This document shows, piece by piece, positions 27,101 through 36,393 of a stretch of DNA of 64,000 nucleotides. The position numbers and the translations under genes were made by a program. The DNA is taken from positions 372,001 through 436,000 of the forward strand of contig NZ_CP017696.1 of the NCBI RefSeq assembly GCF_002715865.1, written 5' to 3'. The stretch is from Bifidobacterium asteroides DSM 20089 (GTDB taxonomy: Bacteria > Actinomycetota > Actinomycetes > Actinomycetales > Bifidobacteriaceae). The stretch's first letter is position 1. Each line of letters begins with the position of its first letter. The notes under the pieces are model-generated. The model was not told the DNA's origin. It worked only from the letters and a program-made list of their open reading frames with translations, and made no database searches.

Positions 27101-27851
27101 TCATTCCTGCGCTGGTCTGGGTGAAGTGGACGCCGGTCGGCGGGGTGACCAGGCCTGGGGTGCCTTCTGGCGCCTTGCTCGGTGCGGTGGCTGGTATCTC
27201 ATTGGTGTCGCGTCCCAGACTTGCTTTGTTTTGTCCCCAGCTGTAGAGGTTGCCGTCCGAGCCCATCGCCAAGGTATGCCATAGACCCGAGCTGATGTGG
27301 CTGAATCGTACGCCGGGTTTGGCGGGTGGGACCAAGGTGATCTTGTCGCCTCCGGCGGCTGACCCGGAGGTGGGGGAGAGGCTCCAGGCACTGGTTCCCT
27401 TGGTCCAGTTGGCGGTCAGGGTGAGGTCTGCAGTGACGGGTTGGGTGAAGTCGTAGGCAAGATTGCCGGTGAACCAGCCGTCGAACAGGTAGCCGTCCCG
27501 GGTCGGGTCCTTGGCGGGCCGGCTGGCCAGTGCGCCGTCATCGACGTTTTGAGGGTCGATGCTGCTGCCGTCGGCGCTGTCGAAGGTGACGGTGTGCCTT
27601 GTTGAGCGTGCCTGGGGGCGGCTGTCAGGTGTTTGATCGTGTTCGGGTGTGGTGTTCAGTGGCGAGGGTGTTGGTGTCAATGGGGACCGGGGTGTCGTCG
27701 GCGTGGTCTGCAGCGTTGGCTGGCTTGTGTCGGTGTTGGTGTCGGTGTCGGCTGTGGCGAGGCTGCCCATGATCAGACATGCGGGCAGGATGATGGCAAG
27801 CAGAAGGCTCGCGGCAATGCATGGCCGGGCAGAAGCATCCCTATGGTGCAT
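24156..27851 (-). CDS. RCC1-F: RCC1/InlB-repeat cell-wall protein, canonical LPLTG
   Basis: Predicted secreted, sortase-anchored, 1231 aa. ATG at 27851 (MHHRDASARP) with GGGGAAAGGGG upstream; an in-frame ATG at 27905 is possible but would extend past the signal peptide. Signal peptide 1-37 (SLLLAIILPACLIMGSLATA), then a Thr/Pro/Asp-rich linker with no Gly tract, so no switch is expected. First InlB repeat about 95-160, propeller about 175-560, second InlB repeat about 625-700, second propeller about 715-1135 with YAWG/YSWG blades. The sorting signal is LPLTG followed by a hydrophobic helix and ARRHRHE. Sequence is closest to RCC1-I and H in the second half and to E and G in the first half, suggesting exchange between members. 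Confidence 0.87.
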   Translation of the reverse strand: MHHRDASARPCIAASLLLAIILPACLIMGSLATADTDTNTDTSQPTLQTTPTTPRSPLTPTPSPLNTTPEHDQTPDSRPQARSTRHTVTFDSADGSSIDPQNVDDGALASRPAKDPTRDGYLFDGWFTGNLAYDFTQPVTADLTLTANWTKGTSAWSLSPTSGSAAGGDKITLVPPAKPGVRFSHISSGLWHTLAMGSDGNLYSWGQNKASLGRDTNEIPATAPSKAPEGTPGLVTPPTGVHFTQTSAGMSLSLAMGSDGNLYSWGLNDNGQLGRSTTITPADRPGLVTPPTGVHFTQFTAGYSQSLAIGSDGNLYSWGDNSRGQLGRDTGSATYDATPGRVSMPTGITCTQISGGTFYSMALGSDGNIYSWGDNTQGELGRNTDSENPGTLPNKVILPKGVTKYTAIAAQGWCSLAMGSDGNLYSWGYNSYGQMGRDTDTPTQNIDPGKVTLPPGVTRFTQFGAGNQHTLAVGSDGNLYSWGSNKFGQLGRDANSLRNATPGKVSLPAGISCIQINAENTSSLILGSDGNLYSWGDNSRSQLGRTTTGHSDADPGTVTFPEDPRPVSVSFGGTPGTNLIAESNGTWSVTTPQHAAGKTDVTIIWGMNGQQPDTHLTYRYMNAYHVTFSSDSDSPTAPSGMPGPQSVTEGRQATRPIADPTKDGCLFDGWFLKDSKGESKVAYDFSQPVTSSITLVAHWSPADIGSWAISPNNGDAQGGQQVTITPPKTSRGIRFNQISASDNFAGFSIGVTSDGNAYAWGGNDYGQLGQDPSTTATQYAPTKVPLPDGAATGFTYTQVAAGGTHVLAIGSDQTVYSWGQNQYGQLGDGSRQDHSKPQPVKGPDGQPFKATQVTAGFTDSAAIDLNGRVYVWGSETKDQDTYSAPKLTPALAKDPSGSDKGLKAVQVSARYSFLMALDADGNVYTWGYNNHGQFGNGQSTGKYSTAYAADPAPVPDPKNASKTFKARMISVGELHALAIGQDGTAWAWGRNTSGQIGDGTLTDRSTPTQVKNPADASQAFQAAQIIAGATYSLAIDQSGTAWGWGENTFDQLGSNQGTSELLVPSQVSLPAGQDNAGKGFAVARISAGSACSLAIGQDGKSYSWGYNYRGQLGTGSNNGTKTITPTLVALYPPPLITGVRFDQTAANSLRQNADGSVTLATPVHNPGLSDVIVDWSLGAANQTPTHLSYTFKGILPLTGNTGVLLLLASGLLAAAGALAARRHRHEFTSLE

Positions 27852-28025
27852 GATGGCTGCGAACCCCTTTCCCCAAACAGGTGGCTCGATGATGAAAATC
27901 CCCAAGTCGCTTCACGAGACGTGTGCCGGGGACCATCCCGACAGCTGCATTGCAGTCTATCACGCGCGGACGGGCAAGATTGAAAGCAACACCCGGGTGA
28001 ATGCAACACCCGGTTGAATAAAGAA

Positions 28026-28110
28026 GGGTGGCTCCGCTGTGTTGGGGGATTGCGGGGCCACCCTGTAGGGCCAGGATCGTCATAATTTGGGGATAGACGT
28101 AATCCGGGCC
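28026..28110 (-). terminator. Dual stem-loop 3' module of RCC1-G
   Basis: Distal hairpin 28026-28063 (GGGTGGC with GCCACCC plus extensions). Proximal weaker hairpin 28069-28110 (GGCCAGGAT with ATCCGGGCC). Transcript loops contain CCCCCAACAC and AUCCCCAAAU. Confidence 0.65.
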
Positions 28111-28128
28111 TGCTTACTCGTGCGAAGT

Positions 28129-31100
28129 CTACTGATTCAGGCTTCCGGCCTTTCTCAGGTGTCGCGCTGCCATGGTTGCCATGATGATGAGCAGACCAAC
28201 GGCGAGGGGCAGGAATATGCCGGTGCCGCCGGCCCGGGGCAGGACGCTGATGGAGGTGTACAGGTAGATGTTGCTGGTGTCGGGGAGTTGCGTAACCCCG
28301 TTCAGTGTCCAGTCGATGGTTACCGTAACCGGCCCTGGAGTGTAAGGCGGAGTGGTCACATTCCAAGTGCCGTCATTGTTGGCGGTCGGATAAATTCCGC
28401 TCGTATCGCCGAACTGAACGAGTTTGGGAATGCCGACTCCAGGGAAGATGACCTTGCCTGGATGCGAATCCTGGTCGCCGCTTGTGTCGCGTCCCAGTAC
28501 ACCGTCGGCGCTCTTTCCCCAGCTGTAGGTGTTGCCGTCTGATCCTATGGCTGAGGAATGATTGTCTCCTGCCTGAGGCTGGATGAGGGTGATGCCGGCT
28601 GGAGCCTCCAATTTGGTGGGCATGTAGTCGGATTTATCACTGATGTCACGTCCAAGTTGTCCGTAATCGTTGTATCCCCAGCTGTAGAGGTTGCCGTCCG
28701 ATCCTGCAGCGATGGCAAAGTACCTTCCCGCCACAAACCGGGTGAAGTTGATGCCTGAAGGCATGATGACATTGGAAGGGTACATAGATATCATTTGCGC
28801 ATTCCCCAACTGACTTTTTAAGCCGTTCCCCCAGCTGTAGAGATTGTTGTCGGAGCCGAGAGCCAGCGAGAAGTTCAGGCCCGTGCTGGCTTGCGTAAAA
28901 GTGATGCCGGCTGGGGCCTGAACTTTGCCTGGCAGAGGGTCGCCTAACGCAGTTAGCGCATTACGTTGGCGGCCCAGTTGGAACGAATCATCGTATCCCC
29001 AGCTGTAGAGGTTGCCGTCTGAGCCCAGAGCGAGGACATGCTTGCTTGATGGCCCTGTGAAAACCTGGGTGAATGTGATGCCTTCGGGTGCAACTACTCT
29101 AAGAGGATTTCTGCTCGTGGCTCCTATCCTTCCTTGCCCTAGTGCGCCTGCCGAATTGTCTCCCCAGGCGTAGAGGTTGCCATCTGAGCCTAATGCCAAG
29201 GCGAAGCAATCGCCCGCGTAGACTCGAGTGTAATGGATGCCCGCAGGCGGTGTGACTTTGTCAGGGGCATTGTGATTGTTGCCAAAGGTGGATCGGCCCA
29301 GCTGATCATAGGTGTTGTTTCCCCAGGTATATACATAGCCGTCTGAGCCAAGGGCCAAGGCGAACTTTTGTCCTGCAGCGGCCTGGGTATAGCGGACTCC
29401 GGCGGGGGTCTCCACCACGACAGGCTTATCTGAGGTGGTGTGTCCAAGTTGGTAATCATAATTGATTCCCCAGCTGTAAAGGTTGCCGTCTGAACCGAGA
29501 GCCAGGGAAAAATCAGCTCCCGATTGGATCCAGGAGAAGCGGATTCCGCGTGTGCCTTGCGGCGGGGTAAGTTTGACGCTCTGACCGCCTGTTTGCGGTC
29601 CCTCCTTCTTGTCGATGGTCCAGTGCGAGACGGGACTGAAGTGGGCTGCCAAGGTGATGTCCCCGGAGACGGGCTGGTTGAAGTCGTAGGCTATATTGGA
29701 GTCGCCCTTGGAATCTTTGAGGAACCAGCCGTCGAACAGATAGCCGTCCTTGGCTGGATCCTTGTCGGGGCGGACGGCCTGATCGCCATCCATGACCCGC
29801 TGGGCCTCTGGTGTTGGTGTACCGCCCGCGCTGTCGAAGGTGACTGAGTACGTTGAACCATCATACTTGTAAGGCAGGTGTGCATCGGGCTGATGGCCGT
29901 TCCTGGCCCAGGCGACCGTCACGTCCACCTGGCCTTTTCTATGTGCAGGGGTGCGGAAGTTCCAGGTGCCGTTCTGGTTCTTGGTCAAGTCGGTAATTGG
30001 GGCTCCATCCAGCTTGGCGCTGATGAATTTGAATGCTTGTGGGAAGTCTGCCTTGCTAGGGGTGGTTACTGGCACACCGCTGGAGGCACCGGTGCCCAGC
30101 TGGCTGCTGCTATTGTCGCCCCAGCCGTAGAGGTAGCCGTCCGAGCCCATGGCCAGGATGTGCCTGTACCCTGCAATGGCCTGGGTATAGGTGACGCCGT
30201 CGGGGGTGACCGCTTTGCCCGGCTGGTTTGTGGTTTCACCACCCGTATCTTGTCCCAGCTGGCCGCTGCTGTTGTCTCCCCAGCTATAGATGTTGCCGTC
30301 GGAGGCAGTTACCAGGGAGTAGTCGTGTCCGGCGCTGATCAGCCTTGTTCTGATGCCGTCAGGCAGAGCTACCTTGCTGGGCTGGCTGGTGCCGCCGTAC
30401 CCCCAGCTGTATGTATTGCCATCTGAATCAACGGCCAGTATGTGGCGGTATCCTGCGCTGATCTGGCTGAAGTTCATGCCGTCCGCCGTAGTCATCTTGT
30501 ATGCCCGATTGGCCGGTTCACTGGCGCTGGGTGTACGTCCCAGCTGGCCGCTGCTGTTGTCTCCCCAGCTGTAGACGCTGCCGTCAGATGCGAGTGCAAG
30601 GGAGGCCTTGCCGCCTGCGGTTACTTGGGTTATCTTTACGCCTTTTGGAAGCGACACCGGGTTCGGGTTCCCGGGCCCATAGTGGGTCATGGTACCGCCG
30701 ACTTCGCGTCCCAGCTGGCCGCTGCTGTTGTCTCCCCAGCTGTACACAGTCCCATCCGAGCATACGGCCAGCACATAATTTGGTCCTGTGCTGACTTGAA
30801 CAAAACTTTGAGTGGCATTTACAGATGGGATCACCTGATTTGGTGGGAGACTCGGTGAGGAGGAGATGCCTTGCCCTGCCTGGCCTTTTTCATTGTTTCC
30901 CCAGCTGTATAAATGGTGATTGATGTCGATGGCCACAGCGTAATCGTCTCCTGCGCTGATCTGGAGGAAGTGGGTGCCGTTTGGCACATCTACTCGTCCT
31001 GGCCGATCGGCGGGGTCGCTGTCAGTGGGGGTGCGTCCCAGCTGCCCTTGGCTGTTGTTTCCCCAGCTATATAGCACTCCGAGTGAGTCGAGGGCTAGCG

Positions 31101-31933
31101 AAAAGTCTTTTCCTGCGCTGAACTGGCTGAAACGAATATCTCCTATGGCCGGTGGAGTCAGGGTGGCTGTCGTGTTGCCGGCGGTAGGGCCATGATTGGG
31201 GCTAAGACTCCAGGAATTGAGGCCCTGGACCCAGTGGGCCGTCAGCTTGAGGTCTCTGGTGACGGGCTGGGTAAAGTCATAAGCGACATTCCCGATGAAC
31301 CAGCCAACAAAAGAATAGCCTTTGCAGTAAGGGTCTGGGGGACGTGTCACCCTGCTTCCAGGGCTGAGTATTGACTTTTGTGTTGACGAACCTATTGTGC
31401 TGTCAAAAGTTACTGTGTATGTTGTGGCAAGGCGTGGCCGGACCGAGTTTCCGCTGCTTTCGCTAACCTTGTCAGAATCTTTGGGATTATTTTCAGACGG
31501 GGTGGCCGTCGGAGCTGGGGAGGAGTCGGAAGAGGGATTCGGCTTGGTGGGATTCTGGGGTGCGGTAGTACCTGACGGGGAATCTGAAGTGCCCGGAGCA
31601 GTGGAAGGCGCTGAGGGCGCTGATGGTGTTGTTGAGGTTTTTGGGGTTGCTGTAGGTGAAGATGGTGTCGCAGGTTTTGTTGACGGGCTCTGCGAGTTTA
31701 CGGTGCTGGAGGAAGTGCCGGTGTTTTGTTTATCTACCCGAGCGGTCGGTCGACCCCCCCCCCCCGGTGCCATTTAGAGCAGTCTGCGCGCTCGCGCTGG
31801 CTGCTCTAGACTCGTTCGTGACTGGCTCGGCAGTAGCAGCAAGGCCAGTCAGAAGGCTGGTAGGCAGGATAATCGCGAGTAGAAGGCCAGCAACAGTGGA
31901 TGACCGAATCTGCTTGTTCCGACGATGACGCAT
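28129..31933 (-). CDS. RCC1-G: phase-variable RCC1/InlB-repeat surface protein, out of frame in this copy (G12), LPRAG
   Basis: ATG at 31933 (MRHRRNKQIRSS) with GAGGAAGGGG upstream opens a clean signal peptide (LLLAIILPTSLLTGLAATA) in one frame; the remaining ~1200 residues are open in another. The junction is a run of 12 G (31754-31765). As printed, translation runs through four Gly into STDRSGR and stops. One G fewer (G11), or two more (G14), would give GGGGRPTARVDKQNTG, matching GGGRQTPRVAEQT of RCC1-A, and a 1267-aa protein. No other interruption is seen: first InlB repeat, propeller of SLALASDGSVYSWGDNSSGQLGR blades, second InlB repeat, second propeller, LPRAG, hydrophobic segment. So this is a switched-off gene, not a dead one. 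A sequencing error in the homopolymer could also produce this appearance. Confidence 0.85.
31754..31765 (-). repeat. Poly-G tract (G12) in RCC1-G, off state
   Basis: Twelve C on the plus strand, preceded on the coding strand by AATGGCACC and followed by TCGACCGACC. G11 or G14 would join the signal peptide to the body, the same residue class modulo 3 as the in-frame G17 of RCC1-A. Confidence 0.9.
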
Positions 31934-32196
31934 GATGGGTGCGATCCCCTTCCTCAAAATCAGCAGCTCTCCAATAACAACCCCAAGAAAAAAACAAGCT
32001 GCCAGCCGAGAACATCCCCGGCCTATACGTCATCATGCTACCACGCTCTACACACATTGACTGCCGGACTGCAATTGGGCAGGGAAGGAGGTGGATTGCA
32101 GGTGTCAGCGGATGCGTGGCGGGTGCCCGTACCGAGTGTGTTTTCCTTTGTCGTTGGGTTTGGTGCTGGAGGGAAATGAACTGCGAAAAGGGGAAT

Positions 32197-32268
32197 GGGT
32201 GGCTCCGTTGTGTTGGGGGAGCGCGGGGCCACCCTGTTTGGCCGGGCCACCTTGGGGTATGGTCCGGT
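32197..32268 (-). terminator. Dual stem-loop 3' module of RCC1-H
   Basis: Distal hairpin 32197-32234 (GGGTGGC with GCCACCC) and weaker proximal hairpin 32241-32268 (GGCCGGGCC with GGTCCGGTT). Transcript loops contain CCCCCAACAC and ACCCCAAGG. The module is preserved although the gene is broken. Confidence 0.6.
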
Positions 32269-32288
32269 TGCTTACTCGTGTGAAGTCA

Positions 32289-34679
32289 TTAGGCTTGCAG
32301 GCTGCGGGCCTCCCGCTGGTGGCGTCCGGCGGCGGCGGCGCCTATGGCGGCCAGCAGCCCGGCGGCCAGCAGGACCATGGTCCCGCTGCTGCCGGCGTGA
32401 GGCAGCATACCTTCGTAGGTGTAGACCAGGTGTGTCTGGGGCTGGACGATCCCGCCCAAGGTCCAGTCCACGTTGACATCAGCCTGTCCTGGATTGTGGG
32501 CGGGGGTGGTCAGGGTGACGGACCCGTCGGAGTTCTGTTGCAGGGTGTCCACGGTTGTCTGGTCGAAACTGACACCGGTGATCAGCAGGACCGGGTTGAA
32601 GGCGACCAGGGCCGGAGTGCTGCTCTGTGTTGTACCCCCGTTGCCGAGTTGGCTGTATGTGTTGTCTCCCCAGGCGTAGGCGTTGCCGTCCTGACCTATG
32701 GCCAGGGAGTGGTTTCGTCCTGCGCTGGCGTGTGCTGCTGCGAATCCGCTACCGGCCTTGCCTTGGCCGACGGGCGGCGATACGCGCGTGGGCATGGGTT
32801 GGTCGCTGGTGTTCCCGTCGCCGAGCTGGCCGTCGGTATTCCATCCCCAGGCGCAGGCTGCGCCGTTCTGGTCGACGGCCAGAGAGTGATGCACGCCGGC
32901 GCTGATCCATGCGGCCTGCAATCCTTGGCTGGAGCCTGTGAGGCTTGTTACCTGCCTGGGGGAGGGTCTGCTGGTTTTCGTTCCGTCGCCCAGCTGTCCG
33001 TGGTCGTTGTATCCCCAGCTGTAGACGATGCCGTCGCTGCCGACGGCCAGTACGTGGTAGCCGCCTGCTGCGACCTGCGTGTAGGTAAATCCTGCAGCAA
33101 CGCCGTCGGGCAGGGGGACCTTGATCGGCGTTTTCTGCGTGGTGCTATCAGCGGTGCCTTGGCTGAGCTGGCCGTGCTGGTTGCTGCCCCAGGCGTAGGC
33201 GTTCCCGTCGCTGGCCACGCCCATGGAGAATCCGCGGAAGTCCCCGGCCTGATAGCCGCCGGCGCTGACCTGGTTGAAGCGGATGCCTCGGCTTATCTTG
33301 GGCGGCGTGATGGTCGCCTGCTGGCCGCCCAGGGAGCTGCCCCTGACCGGGTTGATCGACCACCCGCCGGTGTTGGCTGGGCTCCAGTGGGCGACCAGCG
33401 TGATGTCACCGGTGATTGGCTGGCTGAAGTCATAAGCCACATTGGAATTACCTTGGGCATCCTTGAGGAACCAGCCATCAAACAGACAGCCGTCTGCTTT
33501 TGGATCTGGATAAGGGCGTTTGATCTGCCCGCCCTCTATGACTGACTGGTCTGCTGGCATGCCTGAAGGTGTCGGACAGGCAGCGTCCGTGGATGTGAAT
33601 CCTACCGTGTATTTTGGCCCGGTGTAAGTGTAGGACAGGTATGCGTCCGGTTGCGGCCCGTTCATGCTCCAGGTGATGGTGACATTCACCCAGCCCTTGC
33701 TGTGCGGCGGAGTGGTGACGCTCCAGGTGCCGTCCGCGTTGGCGGCCAGCCCTGTGCCCGGTGCCACGCCCAAGCTGACCATAACTGCTGCTGCCCTAGC
33801 TGTACAGGTTCCCTTCTGAATCAAGGGCCAGGGAGTGATCGTAACCTGCACTGACCTGGATGAAGCGAAGTCCGGCTGGAGTGTCTTCCCTGCTTGGCTG
33901 CCAGTTGTAGTCGGAGCCATACATTTCTCCCCAGTGGTAGATGCTGCCGTCTGATCCCACTGCCACTGAGTATTGGTATCCTGCACTGAACTGGCTGAAG
34001 CGGATGGTCCGAGCAGGAGGTGCAGTAAGGGTGATAAGAGTGTGACCAGCTGTGGGGCCTTGAGCGGGTGAGAGGTCCCAGACATCACCGTTTTTGGTCC
34101 AACGGGCTTCCAGAGTCATGTCGCCGGTGACGGGCTGGTTGAAGTCGTAGGCGGTCAATGTGCCGCTGATGAACCAGCCATCAAACGAATAGTCGGGTCG
34201 GGTTGGGTCGTCAGGCCTCTGTGCTTGGGCACCTTCATCGACGGTCTGATCAGGTGTGGTGGTCCCGCCTTCTGTATCAGTGAACTTGATGGTGTACTGG
34301 GTGGCCGAGCGGGCCTGGGGGGTTTCGGCATTCGTGCTCGGCACGGCGGATGCCGTAGGTTGAACGGGCTCCAGGGGCGATGATGTGTGTAAAGGCGTTG
34401 GGGTGGCCAGTGGTGACTGGGGTGTTGCAGGTATGGTTGTTGGTGTTGCCTTACTCGGGGAAATGCCGGAATTTTGCTTGGCTACGCGAGGGGTTTGTCG
34501 ACCCCCCCCCCCCCGTGCCTCCTGTAGTGGCTGGCGCGCTCGTACCGGCCACAGCAGGCTCGCTGGCCTCAGTGCTGGCATCGGCGCTGGTGCCGGCAAG
34601 GAGGCCTAAAGGCAGAAACGGATAGCAGAAAACTGACTGCTACAGCTGGCCTGATCGACATGTGCTGATGCTGACGCAT
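32289..34679 (-). pseudogene. RCC1-H: decayed RCC1/InlB-repeat surface protein (G13 tract plus fixed lesions), LPHAG
   Basis: Four defects are visible. (1) From ATG 34679 the signal-peptide frame slips near the TTT at 34608-34610 and meets TGA before the tract; one T fewer would give ALGLLAGTSADAS. (2) The tract is G13 (34502-34514), one more than needed to join that frame to RQTPRVAKQNSG. (3) TAG at 33796-33798 replaces the TGG of a blade motif (NLYS-stop-G). (4) Right after it most of the first propeller is deleted and the frame shifts into SLGVAPGTGLAANADGTW. The rest (InlB repeat, five to six blades, LPHAG, hydrophobic tail) is one intact frame. Lesions 3 and 4 cannot be undone by tract slippage, so this is a pseudogene unless the C-terminal half is expressed alone or donates sequence to paralogues. 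Confidence 0.85.
34502..34514 (-). repeat. Poly-G tract (G13) in decayed RCC1-H
   Basis: Thirteen C on the plus strand, preceded on the coding strand by ACAGGAGGCAC and followed by TCGACAAACCCCTCGCGTAGC, nearly the same 3' flank as in RCC1-A. G12 would be in frame with the preceding hydrophobic segment. Confidence 0.85.
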
Positions 34680-34926
34680 ATTGAGTAAAATCCACTTCCC
34701 CAAAGGCTGGCCCACCGGCCCCTACCGGTTGAGATACCCTTGGAGGCTTTCCGGATGTTGCGCATATCCCCGTCCCTCTGTGCGAGGGTGCAAGCAGAAA
34801 GCCTAGCGTCTTTCAACTATACTACCTTCCGATAAAAGCTCTTTTAGGTGAAATGTCGAGGAGCAATTCGGAGTAGGGCATCAAAGTTGATGGGTACGTG
34901 GCTGGGAACGATCCATTGCCCACTAA

Positions 34927-35598
34927 TCAGGATGGCCAACCGGCGATCAGGGCGTGCAGGCCCTTGCGGTAGCTGGTCTCCATTAGGGCACCGATTCCCT
35001 CGTCTGCCGAATTCGAATTGAATAGCGTTTTCAGGTCATCGAATCCTTGGGTATCCTCGGCCAGTCTTTTGGCCAGATCCGTATTGGTCTGGCCACCCGC
35101 ACCGCCGACCGGGGGAGAGGCCTGGGCGATGGCACTGCCCAGGGTCAGTCCGGCAAGGCTGTTGAGCAGGTGGATGGTGTCTGAATCGACCTTAAGCCCG
35201 TGGGCGGTCAACTGGTTCAGCCAGGTGCTGACCATGTGGAAGGACTGGTCCGTGTTGATGGGGTGCGTGGCCATGAGCGGGAGCGCCCGGGGATGCGAAA
35301 GCAGCGTCCGGTGAACCTGAAGCATGACATCTTCAAGCGCTTGCCGCCATCCCATGTCCTGGGGTATGGAGTCCAGGTCGGTGGCTGACTGCCAGATGAG
35401 CTCGACGATTCCATCAAGCAGGGCGGCCTTGCTGGGTACATGGCGGTAGATGGCTGGTCCTGACACCCCCATTTGCTTGCCCAAGGCGCGGATGTTCAGG
35501 GCCTCCAGTCCGTGCTCGTCGACGAAATATAGGGCAGAGCGCAGAATGTAGTCTCGGTTGAGCGTCGTCTTGACGGGTGCCTTGGGTGGGTCAGCCAT
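34927..35598 (-). CDS. TetR-family regulator of the adjacent ABC exporter
   Basis: 223-aa TetR repressor. The N-terminal helix-turn-helix is visible (ILRSALYFVDEHGLEALNIR, ALGKQMGVSGPAIYRHVPSK, about residues 18-68); the C-terminal ligand-binding part resembles the tetracycline-repressor-like class. It is the last gene of a three-gene minus-strand operon, six bases after the permease stop, preceded by GAGTGAGGAAG. The likely target is the AT-rich palindrome upstream of the first gene (37375-37401), giving autoregulation of the exporter. The inducer is unknown; toxic small molecules are usual for this arrangement. Confidence 0.88.
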   Translation of the reverse strand: MADPPKAPVKTTLNRDYILRSALYFVDEHGLEALNIRALGKQMGVSGPAIYRHVPSKAALLDGIVELIWQSATDLDSIPQDMGWRQALEDVMLQVHRTLLSHPRALPLMATHPINTDQSFHMVSTWLNQLTAHGLKVDSDTIHLLNSLAGLTLGSAIAQASPPVGGAGGQTNTDLAKRLAEDTQGFDDLKTLFNSNSADEGIGALMETSYRKGLHALIAGWPS

Positions 35599-35604
35599 GC
35601 TTCC

Positions 35605-36393
35605 TCACTCCTTCCGCTGTACTCCTCTCTTGAATAGTACCGTTGCCAGGAGAGCCAGGGCGAGCAGGAAGGCCAGCAGGATACGCAGGTCAGGCCATAC
35701 ATCCGCCATTCCGGCATGGTCGAAATTGATTTTTCCTACGGCATCCATGGCCCAGTAGACGGGGCTGCCCTTGGCCAGCTTCTGTGCCCAGTCCGGGAAT
35801 CCGGAGACAGGACTGAGGGCTCCGCCCATGCCAGCCAGGAGCATGCCAAGAATGTTGTTGAAGGACATGGCCATGTTCTGGGAGGACGAGAAGATGTAGA
35901 GCAACAGGCCGAAGAGGGTCAGCACAATCGAAATGACCAGGCAGACCGCGGCCAGGGCCAGGACTGATCCATTGGGCCGATAGTTGTAGAGCGCCGTCCC
36001 GATCAGCATGACTAGAGAGACCTGGACCACCTGCACCATGAAGGACACGCTCAGTTTGGCCATGACCAGGTCGAAGAGGGAGACCGCCGACACCCGCATC
36101 CTGTCCCAGGTGTGCCATTCATGCTCCTGGAAGAAGAGTTGGAGGACCAGCTGCAGGGAAAACATGGCGAAAAGGATGGCGAACCCAGGAAGCGCCTGCT
36201 CGGATCCATTGGCGCCCAGATGCCCCTGGGCCCTCAGCGAGTCCCGGTAGGAGGGCAGCATGAAGGGGATGATGATCAGTGGAATGGCCACGATGACCGC
36301 CTGCAGCCAGATGCTTCGCAGCTCGATTTTGAAATTGAGGCGGAATGTCGCTAAATATCCGTTGAAATGCACGGCGTTCACCTGTCTTCCCAT
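35605..36393 (-). CDS. ABC-2 type exporter permease
   Basis: 262-aa integral membrane subunit with about six hydrophobic segments: an early one after RSIWLQ, paired mid-protein helices (MVQVVQVSLVMLIGTALYNY; LALAAVCLVISIVLTLFGLL) and a C-terminal one (LLAFLLALALLATVLF). The pattern and the FFQEHEWHTWDRMRVS loop fit ABC-2 drug/lipid exporters. The start overlaps the end of the ATPase gene by 16 bp, indicating translational coupling, and the stop lies six bases before the TetR gene. It would form an exporter with the ATPase; the substrate cannot be told from sequence. Confidence 0.85.
   Translation of the reverse strand: MGRQVNAVHFNGYLATFRLNFKIELRSIWLQAVIVAIPLIIIPFMLPSYRDSLRAQGHLGANGSEQALPGFAILFAMFSLQLVLQLFFQEHEWHTWDRMRVSAVSLFDLVMAKLSVSFMVQVVQVSLVMLIGTALYNYRPNGSVLALAAVCLVISIVLTLFGLLLYIFSSSQNMAMSFNNILGMLLAGMGGALSPVSGFPDWAQKLAKGSPVYWAMDAVGKINFDHAGMADVWPDLRILLAFLLALALLATVLFKRGVQRKE

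Noticed and set aside
32091-33545. 484-codon plus-strand open frame opposite RCC1-H
   Set aside because: It is the reverse frame of RCC1 repeats, rich in Val/Ala/Gly without any domain; similar shadows lie opposite every RCC1 gene.
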